A DNA stretch of 12,634 nt from Deltaproteobacteria bacterium (GTDB taxonomy: Bacteria > Desulfobacterota > Syntrophia > Syntrophales > JAAYKM01), in contig JAGVTI010000177.1 of assembly GCA_019136935.1 (NCBI GenBank), forward strand, positions 1 through 12,634. Direction: 5' to 3'. Shown in pieces: positions 6,682 through 12,634 of this stretch. Made by a program: the position numbers and the translations under genes. Under the pieces are notes generated by a model. The model worked only from the letters and a program-made list of their open reading frames with translations. It was not told where the DNA came from and searched no databases. The first letter of the stretch is position 1, and each line of letters starts with the position of its first letter.

Positions 6682-7068
6682 TCAGCCGTGGTGGTGTCCT
6701 TCGGGGAGGCCCAAGCGCTGGACCGTGTCCTTCTCGAAGTCGAACTCGATAAAGACGCATGCCTCATCGCCCACGACCCAGGTGTCGTGGCCGGGTGGGA
6801 CGGCAAGGACGCACGGGGCAGTGTAATCCTCCGTGCAGCCGTCGCTGAAGAGGGCGCGGATTTGACCCCGGGCCAGAAAGCCGACATGGGCATGCATGCA
6901 GAATTCGGTCTTTGCCACGGGCTTCATTTGGGTCGACCAACGGAAACCGGGCGGGTAGATCATGCGTTTTACTCGTGCGGCCCCGGTGGGGAAGATATCC
7001 AGTTCAATGCCGCCGATGTCGCGGTGATCGGCTCCTGGAATCGGGGCGAAAAGGGGATCTGTACTCAT
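6682..7068 (-). CDS. Small single-domain cupin protein
   Basis: The 128-residue product is a single cupin barrel of unknown substrate. The first cupin motif is seen at FCMHAHVGFLARGQIRALF (residues 56-74) with metal-ligand candidates H59 and H61, and the second around LAVPPGHDTWVVG (88-100) with H94. It has no signal peptide or DNA-binding part. It ends in a His-rich GHHHG tail that could also bind metal. A GGGAGG ribosome binding site lies just before the ATG at 7068. It is followed on the plus-strand side by the MOSC gene in convergent orientation, and it lies 168 bases downstream of the chemoreceptor stop on the same strand, so it may have its own promoter. Confidence 0.8.
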   Translation of the reverse strand: MSTDPLFAPIPGADHRDIGGIELDIFPTGAARVKRMIYPPGFRWSTQMKPVAKTEFCMHAHVGFLARGQIRALFSDGCTEDYTAPCVLAVPPGHDTWVVGDEACVFIEFDFEKDTVQRLGLPEGHHHG

Positions 7069-7217
7069 GGGGCCTCCCGTCTGATTGGTTTTTTAAGTCG
7101 AGTGCAGCGTTTTTTTGCTGTTACAGGATGAGTTTTGTTTCCTTCCTTGCCGAATGGTTTACCGATGATGCCTCCCCGCGCAGACGAACTGCCGCCGGAT
7201 ATCTTTGATTTATTAGC

Positions 7218-7235
7218 GCCCTTCGGGCATGCCCG
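7218..7235 (-). terminator. Inverted repeats directly after the chemoreceptor stop (weak terminator candidate)
   Basis: The 12-bp perfect palindrome CGGGCATGCCCG (7224-7235) touches the stop codon of the chemoreceptor gene, and an alternative stem GCCC-GAA-GGGC (7218-7228) overlaps it on the minus strand. Only a short AT-rich stretch follows (CTAATAAAT), not a T run. It may end the transcript weakly; the call is low confidence. Confidence 0.25.
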
Positions 7236-8798
7236 CTAGGATCTGGTGCCTCTGCTTTTAACGCTTCCGGCCGTGATTAACTGCAGGGCTTTGGTCTTGG
7301 CGGGTTTGCCGGCAGGTATCGCGGCGGAAAAGGTTTTCCCCCCGTATCCTTCTGCAGAGGAATAGGGGCCGGACGCGGCCGAACCGTTGCGGCCGCTGAT
7401 GACGGCGATGAGATCCTCGACGAAGGCCTTCATCTGTTCCGCCTGGGCGCTCAATTCCTCGGAGGCGCTGGCCGATTCCTCGGCATTGGCCGCAGTCTGC
7501 TGCGTCACCTTGTCCATTTCCGTGACGGCGATGTTCACCTGGGCGATACCATGGGCCTGTTCCTGCGAGGCGGCGGCGATTTCACCGATCAGTTCCGTTA
7601 CCTTACGCGCAATCCGGCTGTTTTTGTCCATCACCTCGGACACCTGTCCGTAGATGGACGTCGCCTCCTTGATCCGTTCCGTCGAGTTCGAGATCAGGTC
7701 CTGCGTACTCTTGGCCGCCTCCGTGGACCGCATGGCCAGATTCCTCACCTCGTCCGCCACCACCGCGAACCCGGCACCGGCCTCGCCCGCCCGTGCCGCT
7801 TCGACGGCGGCGTTCAGCGCCAGAAGGTTCGTCTGGAACGCAATTTCGTCGATGGTCTTGATGACCTTCGCGGTCTCGCCGCTCGCCGCAACCGACGCCT
7901 GCATGGCTTTTTCCATGATGCCCATCCGGTCCGCCATCAACTGGAAATTCGGTCCGGCTTCCCTGGTCATCATGTCACTGGCCAACTGGGCATTTTCGGC
8001 GTTCTGCCTGGTCATGGAGGACATTTCTTCAAGGGACGAAGAGGTCTCCTCCAGGGAGGCCGCCTGCTGGGAAGTTCCCTCGGCCAGGGACTGGCTGGAG
8101 GACGACACCTGATCGGAGGCGGAGGCGACCTGGTCGGCCCCGTCGGAAAGGCCGGCAATGACCCTGTTCAGGGGACCGGTTATGGATCGGATGATGAAGA
8201 AACTCAGGACGGCCATGATGATCAGTCCAACGAGGCTGATGGTAATAATTGAGATTGCAATATCATTGCTGATTTCATCGTAACGTGTATTCGGCACCCC
8301 CACATAGAACATTCCAATGACCTTGCCTTCGGCATTTTTGATCGGTTCATACGCGGCCTGATTCCAGGTGCCGACGACGTTGGCCTTGCCTCGATAGAGC
8401 CCGCCGCCGACGAGGGTCGCGTCGATGACGTTCTGTGCGGCCTTTGTTCCCACGGCCCGTTCACCCGAGGGCTTTTTTACGTTGGTGGATACGCGGGTGT
8501 CGCCCTGGAAAAGGGTCACTGTGTCTCCGGTTAACTTTCCGATCGTATCGACAAGGGTGAAATTGCCGTTCATCTCGGTTTCACCCTTGAACAGCTTTTC
8601 TTCGCGGATCGACCAGTCTCCCGGATGTTTTGCGTCCAGGAGAGTCATTCCCATGGCCAGGTCTCCCGTGAGTTTTTCATGGGCGGTGGTGATGACCTTG
8701 TTCTTGACCATCCATATCGTCGAAAATCCGGAGATCAAGGTGAGCAATAGAAAAAGAAATACAAACGAGAGGATTTTCATTTTCAGATTCGTCTTCAT
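7236..8798 (-). CDS. Methyl-accepting chemotaxis protein with periplasmic Cache-like sensor
   Basis: The 520-residue transmembrane receptor has a first membrane helix (about 9-30), a periplasmic ligand domain of about 150 residues ([52 protein letters not shown]: the pattern of the single-Cache/Cache_3-Cache_2 group), a second helix (about 181-203) and a long cytoplasmic coiled coil. The signalling tip that binds CheA/CheW is clear at [20 protein letters not shown] and [20 protein letters not shown] (about 316-355). The HAMP segment is very short: [13 protein letters not shown] runs straight into the helical bundle. Gln/Glu pairs for methylation are present (for example [16 protein letters not shown]). 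No C-terminal CheR-tethering NWETF peptide is seen. The ribosome binding site is weak (AAGGA, about 8808-8812). No che genes are near, so it is an orphan receptor whose ligand is unknown. Confidence 0.95.
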   Translation of the reverse strand: MKTNLKMKILSFVFLFLLLTLISGFSTIWMVKNKVITTAHEKLTGDLAMGMTLLDAKHPGDWSIREEKLFKGETEMNGNFTLVDTIGKLTGDTVTLFQGDTRVSTNVKKPSGERAVGTKAAQNVIDATLVGGGLYRGKANVVGTWNQAAYEPIKNAEGKVIGMFYVGVPNTRYDEISNDIAISIITISLVGLIIMAVLSFFIIRSITGPLNRVIAGLSDGADQVASASDQVSSSSQSLAEGTSQQAASLEETSSSLEEMSSMTRQNAENAQLASDMMTREAGPNFQLMADRMGIMEKAMQASVAASGETAKVIKTIDEIAFQTNLLALNAAVEAARAGEAGAGFAVVADEVRNLAMRSTEAAKSTQDLISNSTERIKEATSIYGQVSEVMDKNSRIARKVTELIGEIAAASQEQAHGIAQVNIAVTEMDKVTQQTAANAEESASASEELSAQAEQMKAFVEDLIAVISGRNGSAASGPYSSAEGYGGKTFSAAIPAGKPAKTKALQLITAGSVKSRGTRS

Positions 8799-9107
8799 GA
8801 GTCATTTTCCTTTTTATGATTTTTGGATTTGCTGCCGTTCCGTAAATTTCTGCCGCAGAACGCGCCCCCGGGACCTTCGACGGCGATCAAGATTCCCTCC
8901 CCTACTGAAAATTTTTCGAGCATGATTTGCCCCGTGCTTGTTTTTGATTTGACTGGCCTGCGTTAGAAAATAACGGCGCCTTGGATGCTTGAGGTACAGG
9001 AACAACCCCGGTTTTTTATACGCATCTTATCGGTGATTCTGTAAAATACTTTAATTATTTTTGAGGAGGAGAATTGTGTAGAATGAGGAAAACTGGGGGG
9101 AAATAAG
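8799..9107. other. Intergenic region upstream of the divergent chemoreceptor and RelA-like genes
   Basis: About 300 bases with no supported gene. It must hold the chemoreceptor promoter (minus strand). I see a 13-base dyad, TTCTGCCGCAGAA (8848-8860), close to the chemoreceptor start, and a loose dyad AGCAT...GTGCT around 8919-8938. I found no sigma54 or sigma28 promoter that I would defend, and no recognisable riboswitch. The part from 9000 on is AT-rich. Confidence 0.5.
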
Positions 9108-9260
9108 ATGCTTTCAACGATTAAACATCTGAAATCTCTGGAGGAAAAAGCAACAGGATCTGCCTGCAGGAGAGGGGAAATACGGTTTCCGGATCGCAAC
9201 CGCCGTTCTTTTCGCGGCCAGTGCCTCTTTCCGGATGTTGTCGTGATATTTCTCCATTGA
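9108..9260 (+). CDS. Doubtful small ORF, 50 residues
   Basis: An ATG at 9108 follows a purine-rich ribosome binding site (GGGGGG-AAATAAG) at a good distance and opens 50 codons up to TGA at 9258-9260. The product starts MLSTIKHLKSLEEKATGSAC and is basic in its middle, with a short hydrophobic end (VVVIFLH). I recognise no family, and codon use is not clearly like that of the neighbours. It could be a real small protein, a leader peptide or chance. The next gene starts 77 bases later. Confidence 0.25.
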   Translation: MLSTIKHLKSLEEKATGSACRRGEIRFPDRNRRSFRGQCLFPDVVVIFLH

Positions 9261-9337
9261 CATGGAAGACGCACTTGCTCATAATTACTTGAGATTTCCG
9301 GTTGTTTTTTGGGGAATTCCAACGAGGGGCGGTGACC

Positions 9338-10609
9338 ATGATCCAGATTGCCAGCTATCTGCACCGGGAAGAACTGCAGGACATCATCCGCCGCTGGATG
9401 TACGATGAAGCGGTTCCTTCCGATGCGGATCGTCTTGCCCGGATCGTCCTGTTCAACGATGAATATGTTTCCCGTTACCTCGCGGTCTTTGCGGAAGATC
9501 TCTTTACGAAGGTCCACGGATCGGGGCTGGCCACCCGGCGCATTAACCGGAAGGGCGAATTGAAGGATCTGCTCGTTTCCAATCCGCCCTATCGAAACGA
9601 ACGGATTGACATGCTGATCCGCCAATATCATGACAATCCGGGACGTTTTTACCGGGAAACGCCTTTCGTGGGGACAGTTTTTCTCAGGGGAGACGCGGGA
9701 CAGGAATTTTTCGTGGGTTCGACGCGGATCAAGCGGATCCGCCGCCTGGCGGAAAAGAGTGCCCGTCTGATCACGGATCGGGTCTTTCACAGCATAAAAA
9801 GGCAGGCCGACGCCCTGGCGGACGAGAGGGCCCGGCAGCGTGGTGTTTCCCGGATCCAGTTGGTGACTCCCCCGGAGGAGATGGTCGAAGAATTCCTTGA
9901 AGCGGAGAGCCGTGTCATTGCACGGCTGGCGGCGCATCAGCCCCTGGAGAATATGCCCGTCCTCAAAATCAATGACGTCGCCGGCCTGAAGATCATCGTG
10001 GAGGACGACGGCCATGAAAAACTGATGGATTGCCTCCGATCCCTGCCTGGCTGCGACGTCATCGAGCAGGAGCGCCACGAGGGCCGCTACAACGCAACGA
10101 ACCTGATCGTGAGCGTCCGTCCGCCCCGGGAACGCATTCTCGACATGGAGCCGCCCGGTGAACATCTGCTGCAGCTGATGGAATACAGGGGAATCACGGG
10201 AGAGCGGGTACCGGCTGCTTTCCGGGATTTCGTTCTCGATGGGGAGCCGGACGTTTGCCTGGAAATCATCCTCATCAGCTATCAGGAAAATCTGGAAAGT
10301 GAAATAGGCCGCTGCATCCATGAAGACCGGATCATCGAACAGCGCCGGGGAAAGCAATACCGGGGGCACCTGGCAAAGAATATCGAATACCTGATGGAAT
10401 ACCTCTTCACCTTTCCCTCATCCGGACGGCTGGAAGTGGGCGAGCTTCCGATCAAACTGTGGAACTGCTATCTCCCGGATTATTTCGATGAGGTCATGAA
10501 GCAGCTCTTTCACATACGGTTTCAGGGGACTGACCTGAACCGGGCACCGATTTCCGGGGCCGTGTCTTTCTTTCCGAAGGAGGAGAAAGACCCCCAAAAA
10601 AACGGTTGA
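9338..10609 (+). CDS. Uncharacterised 423-residue protein, possible divergent RelA/SpoT-like fold
   Basis: I do not recognise this protein with certainty. It is soluble, charged and has no signal peptide. Its N-terminal 170 residues look mainly helical and carry many Arg and Glu residues. From about 183 there is a segment with the rhythm of RelA/SpoT-type nucleotidyltransferases: a helix (EEFLEAESRVIARLAAH), then KINDVAGLKIIVEDD (210-224), compared with the family's 'D..G.Ri.v' strand, YNATNLIVSV (251-260), and VCLEIILISYQENLESEIGR with a following His (H328), compared with the 'E.QI.T....e..H' segment. The usual catalytic residues are not clearly conserved, so enzymatic (p)ppGpp synthesis is not claimed. 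The ATG at 9338 with GAGGGG about 8 bases upstream is preferred to a TTG at 9302. Its stop overlaps a possible TTG start of the transpeptidase gene. Confidence 0.75.
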   Translation: MIQIASYLHREELQDIIRRWMYDEAVPSDADRLARIVLFNDEYVSRYLAVFAEDLFTKVHGSGLATRRINRKGELKDLLVSNPPYRNERIDMLIRQYHDNPGRFYRETPFVGTVFLRGDAGQEFFVGSTRIKRIRRLAEKSARLITDRVFHSIKRQADALADERARQRGVSRIQLVTPPEEMVEEFLEAESRVIARLAAHQPLENMPVLKINDVAGLKIIVEDDGHEKLMDCLRSLPGCDVIEQERHEGRYNATNLIVSVRPPRERILDMEPPGEHLLQLMEYRGITGERVPAAFRDFVLDGEPDVCLEIILISYQENLESEIGRCIHEDRIIEQRRGKQYRGHLAKNIEYLMEYLFTFPSSGRLEVGELPIKLWNCYLPDYFDEVMKQLFHIRFQGTDLNRAPISGAVSFFPKEEKDPQKNG

Positions 10610-10662
10610 GTACGGCAGAGGATGATGATATTTACAACCAAATTATCCTCCGAAAGACAAGC

Positions 10663-11517
10663 ATGTTACATCGACCTCTCCGTTTGATTCTGGCCGCCGC
10701 CCTGCTGTGCTTCATCGTCTTGTTTCGTCCTCCCAGCACTTCTCTTCCGGGGACCCTGCCGGATGACCCGGCCAGGGAGGATCTGGGGCGTTTTGTCTAC
10801 CCCAGCCTGAAAAATATTCCATGGAGGCCTCATTTCATCATGCCCGACGAAAGCCTGGAGCGTTTGTTCGGCGACAAGTGGGTGCATGTGGCACGGTTCA
10901 ACCGGGTTGACCGCCGGCACGTTTACCCCGGGATGACCATCAAGGTGCCGTTGAACATGGCGGATATCGTCGACTATACCCCGATGCCGCAGCTGTACGA
11001 GAAGGCCAGGGCGTATCGGAGGTATATTCTGCTGAATGTGACGGAACAGTGGATCGGGGCGTATGAACATGGGAAGTTGAAGTTCTCCATGCCTGCAGCG
11101 ACAGGCAAGGAAGGATACGAAACCCCCGCCGGGTTGTTTCGCGTCGACGCCCGCGACCGGGGTCATTTTTCTTCCCTGTACGATACGGAGGACGGCAAAT
11201 CGAAATACCCGATGGACTACGCCATTCGCTTTTACGTCGGCCCGGATGAAATCGCCTACTGGATTCATGCCCGTGATTTGCCGGGCAAGCCCGCTTCTCA
11301 TGGTTGTATCGGCCTTTTCGACGAAGAGATGCAGAAGCGGGTCTATGCGGTGCCGTTTGATCCCGTCCTCAAGGATGCGCAGAAACTCTACGCATGGGCG
11401 GTAGGTGGAAAAGAAAACGGGATTGATACGGGGAAACTGGAACTCGTGGCAAATGGACCTGTGATGGAGGTCACAGGCCCATTGCCCGTTTATCTGCCGT
11501 TTCCGCTGAAATTCTAA
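10663..11517 (+). CDS. L,D-transpeptidase (YkuD fold) with membrane anchor and LysM-like segment
   Basis: This cell-wall enzyme should form meso-DAP-meso-DAP (3-3) cross-links or attach proteins to peptidoglycan in the periplasm. From the ATG at 10663 the 284 residues begin with a membrane anchor or uncleaved signal (LILAAALLCFIVLF). A LysM-like segment follows (DESLERLFGDKWVHVARFNR to VYPGMTIKVP). The YkuD domain then runs from about residue 120 (RYILLNVTEQWIGAYEHGK), with PAATGKEGYETPAGLFRVDA, and ends in the catalytic motif HARDLPGKPASHGCIGL, where the Cys is the nucleophile and the His before it completes the site. A TTG at 10606 would add 19 residues and overlap the preceding gene; the ATG places the hydrophobic segment at the N-terminus as expected. 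It probably shares a transcript with the upstream gene. Confidence 0.9.
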   Translation: MLHRPLRLILAAALLCFIVLFRPPSTSLPGTLPDDPAREDLGRFVYPSLKNIPWRPHFIMPDESLERLFGDKWVHVARFNRVDRRHVYPGMTIKVPLNMADIVDYTPMPQLYEKARAYRRYILLNVTEQWIGAYEHGKLKFSMPAATGKEGYETPAGLFRVDARDRGHFSSLYDTEDGKSKYPMDYAIRFYVGPDEIAYWIHARDLPGKPASHGCIGLFDEEMQKRVYAVPFDPVLKDAQKLYAWAVGGKENGIDTGKLELVANGPVMEVTGPLPVYLPFPLKF

Positions 11518-11547
11518 CCTACTGTAGAGAAAGGGAAAAATCCTAAT

Positions 11548-11653
11548 TGAAGTCATCACTTAAGATATTTTTCAATTGACTTCAGGGGGCAAAACTGGTA
11601 GGAAGTGCCCCATCAAAATCGCCTGTCGTTTTGATGGCGAACAGTTTAGGAGG
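11548..11653 (+). promoter_or_regulatory. Structured leader upstream of ppsA (several nested inverted repeats)
   Basis: Four perfect inverted repeats are packed into about 100 bases: TGAAGTCA/TGACTTCA (11548-11555/11577-11584), GGGGCA/TGCCCC (11586-11591/11606-11611), CCATCAAAA/TTTTGATGG (11610-11618/11629-11637, loop 10) and the outer pair AAACTG/CAGTTT (11592-11597/11642-11647). The last ends next to the ribosome binding site AGGAGG (11648-11653). The second and third share bases 11610-11611, so they compete. No known riboswitch class is recognised. A possible extended -10 promoter (TTGACT at 11576-11581, TGGTAGGAA near 11596-11604) would place part of the structure outside the RNA. Confidence 0.5.
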
Positions 11654-11661
11654 CTCTGAAG

Positions 11662-12634
11662 ATGAACGATCAGCATATTTTATGGTTTGACGAAATAGAG
11701 TTAAAGGATATTCCCCAGGTGGGCGGCAAAAACGCTTCCCTGGGTGAAATGAGAAGGGAGTTGACCTCCAAGGGGGTAAGCGTTCCCGACGGCTACGCCG
11801 TGACGGCCGCCGCCTACCGTTACCTGCTGGAATCGGCGGGGATCGGGTCGGAAATCAAGCGCATTCTTGCAGATTTGGATACCCATGACATGGACAATCT
11901 GCGTGAAAAAGGCAAGCAGATCCGTTCTCTCATCTACAACGCCAAGCTTCCCGACGATCTTCGTGACGATATCCTCAAAGGGTATGCCCGCCTCTGCGAG
12001 GAATACGGGGAAAATACGGATGTCGCCGTCCGGAGTTCCGCCACGGCGGAAGATCTGCCCGACGCGAGTTTTGCCGGTCAGCAGGAAACGTTCCTGAACG
12101 TCAGAGGCGAAGAGGCCCTGATCGATGCGTGTAAGAAATGCTTCGCTTCCCTTTTCACCGACCGGGCAATTTCATACCGGGTGGACAAGGGATTCGATCA
12201 TCTCACGATTGCCCTTTCCATCGGGGTGCAGAAGATGGTCCGGTCCGACCAGGCTGCGTCGGGGGTGATCTTTTCCATCGATACCGAATCCGGCTTCAAA
12301 GAGGCGATCCTGATCACCGGGTCCTACGGTCTCGGGGAAACCGTCGTACAGGGCATCGTGAATCCTGATGAATTCTATGTTTTCAAACCGACCCTGAAAA
12401 AAGGGTTCCGGTCCCTCGTTCAGAAGAAGCTCGGAACGAAGGAAATCAAGATGGTCTATTCGAATCCCGTCCAGGAGAAGGCGACGGAGATCATTCCCGT
12501 ACCGGAAGAAGATCGGAACCGATTCTGCCTGACCGATGACGAGATTCTCCGGCTGGCTCAATGGACGGCCATCATCGAGGATCACTACTCCCAGAAGGCG
12601 GGGTATTTCAAGCCCATGGATATCGAATGGGGCA
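11662..12634 (+). CDS. ppsA: Phosphoenolpyruvate synthase PpsA, N-terminal 324 residues, cut by window edge
   Basis: PEP synthase converts pyruvate and ATP to PEP, AMP and phosphate for gluconeogenesis. The visible part is the N-terminal ATP-grasp nucleotide-binding domain: VGGKNASLGEM (20-30), VPDGYAVTAAAYR (41-53), the hallmark VAVRSSATAEDLPDASFAGQ (121-140) followed by QETFLNV, VQKMVRSDQAASGVIFS (189-205), and ITGSYGLGETVVQGIVNPDE with FYVFKP (218-243). The phosphohistidine and PEP-binding domains lie beyond the right edge. The VRSSATAEDLP pattern favours PEP synthase over pyruvate phosphate dikinase. The ATG at 11662 has AGGAGG 8 bases upstream. The gene stands 144 bases after the L,D-transpeptidase gene, with its own structured leader, so it is probably a separate unit. 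Confidence 0.96.
   Translation, partial: MNDQHILWFDEIELKDIPQVGGKNASLGEMRRELTSKGVSVPDGYAVTAAAYRYLLESAGIGSEIKRILADLDTHDMDNLREKGKQIRSLIYNAKLPDDLRDDILKGYARLCEEYGENTDVAVRSSATAEDLPDASFAGQQETFLNVRGEEALIDACKKCFASLFTDRAISYRVDKGFDHLTIALSIGVQKMVRSDQAASGVIFSIDTESGFKEAILITGSYGLGETVVQGIVNPDEFYVFKPTLKKGFRSLVQKKLGTKEIKMVYSNPVQEKATEIIPVPEEDRNRFCLTDDEILRLAQWTAIIEDHYSQKAGYFKPMDIEWG

Noticed and set aside
7095..7130. T-rich stretches TTTTTT and TTTTTTT upstream of the cupin gene, looking like terminators
   Set aside because: Only a 4-bp stem (CAGC/GCTG) surrounds the T run, which is too weak, and it lies upstream of the gene on the minus strand.
8819..8965. Possible c-di-GMP (GEMM-type) riboswitch upstream of the chemoreceptor, because the minus strand contains GCACGGGGCAAATC
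   Set aside because: The second conserved half (the GGGACGCAAAGCC-like part and the GNRA receptor) is absent, so the likeness to the first half is probably chance.
8963..10369. Minus-strand 468-codon frame opposite the RelA-like gene
   Set aside because: The plus-strand frame has a proper start with a ribosome binding site and protein-like segments; the antisense product is low in structure and shares no motif. Since the plus-strand protein is itself uncharacterised, this rejection is a little less certain than the others.

Overview
The window is a bacterial chromosome segment of moderately high GC content, dense in operons. Several things suggest a strictly anaerobic deltaproteobacterium-like organism (Desulfobacterota, perhaps Syntrophales): an Rrf2/IscR-type Fe-S regulator, an Fe-S quinolinate synthase, the MoaD/ThiS + HesA/MoeB + MOSC set, a Cache-type chemoreceptor and PEP synthase. 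The taxonomy is inferred from gene content and protein style, not from a marker gene.

Layout. (1) 1-447, minus strand: start of groEL and complete groES, driven from a sigma70-like promoter at 536-563. (2) 663-4140, plus strand: Rrf2-type regulator, mnmA (tRNA 2-thiolation), nadA (quinolinate synthase) and a cysK/cysM-type PLP cysteine synthase. These genes are tied together by sulfur and Fe-S chemistry. (3) 4141-5052: a stretch with no intact gene. By eye-reading all three frames it is a decayed metX-metW pair (homoserine O-acetyltransferase and its partner MetW), with a nonsense codon, several one-base indels and large deletions. (4) 5064-6628, plus strand: an unusual 100-residue MoaD/ThiS-like sulfur carrier ending in Cys-Gly-Gly-Gly, its HesA/MoeB/ThiF-type adenylating enzyme, and a MOSC-domain protein. 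(5) 6682-8798, minus strand: a small cupin protein and a methyl-accepting chemotaxis protein. (6) 8799-9337: mostly non-coding, with one doubtful 50-codon ORF. (7) 9338-11517, plus strand: a 423-residue protein of unknown function with a faint RelA/SpoT-like signature, then a membrane-anchored L,D-transpeptidase with a LysM-like segment. (8) 11662 to the right edge: ppsA (PEP synthase, N-terminal 324 residues), preceded by a leader rich in nested inverted repeats.

How the genes fit together. The most interesting part is 3217-6628. A cysteine-synthase-family enzyme, a relic methionine-synthesis pair, and an intact sulfur-carrier/activating-enzyme pair plus MOSC protein stand in one line. This is compatible with protein-thiocarboxylate-dependent synthesis of cysteine or homocysteine, or with molybdo/tungstopterin cofactor assembly. 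The sequence cannot decide between them. The loss of metXW while the carrier and its activator stay intact means that the pair's remaining role does not depend on the neighbouring metX and metW.
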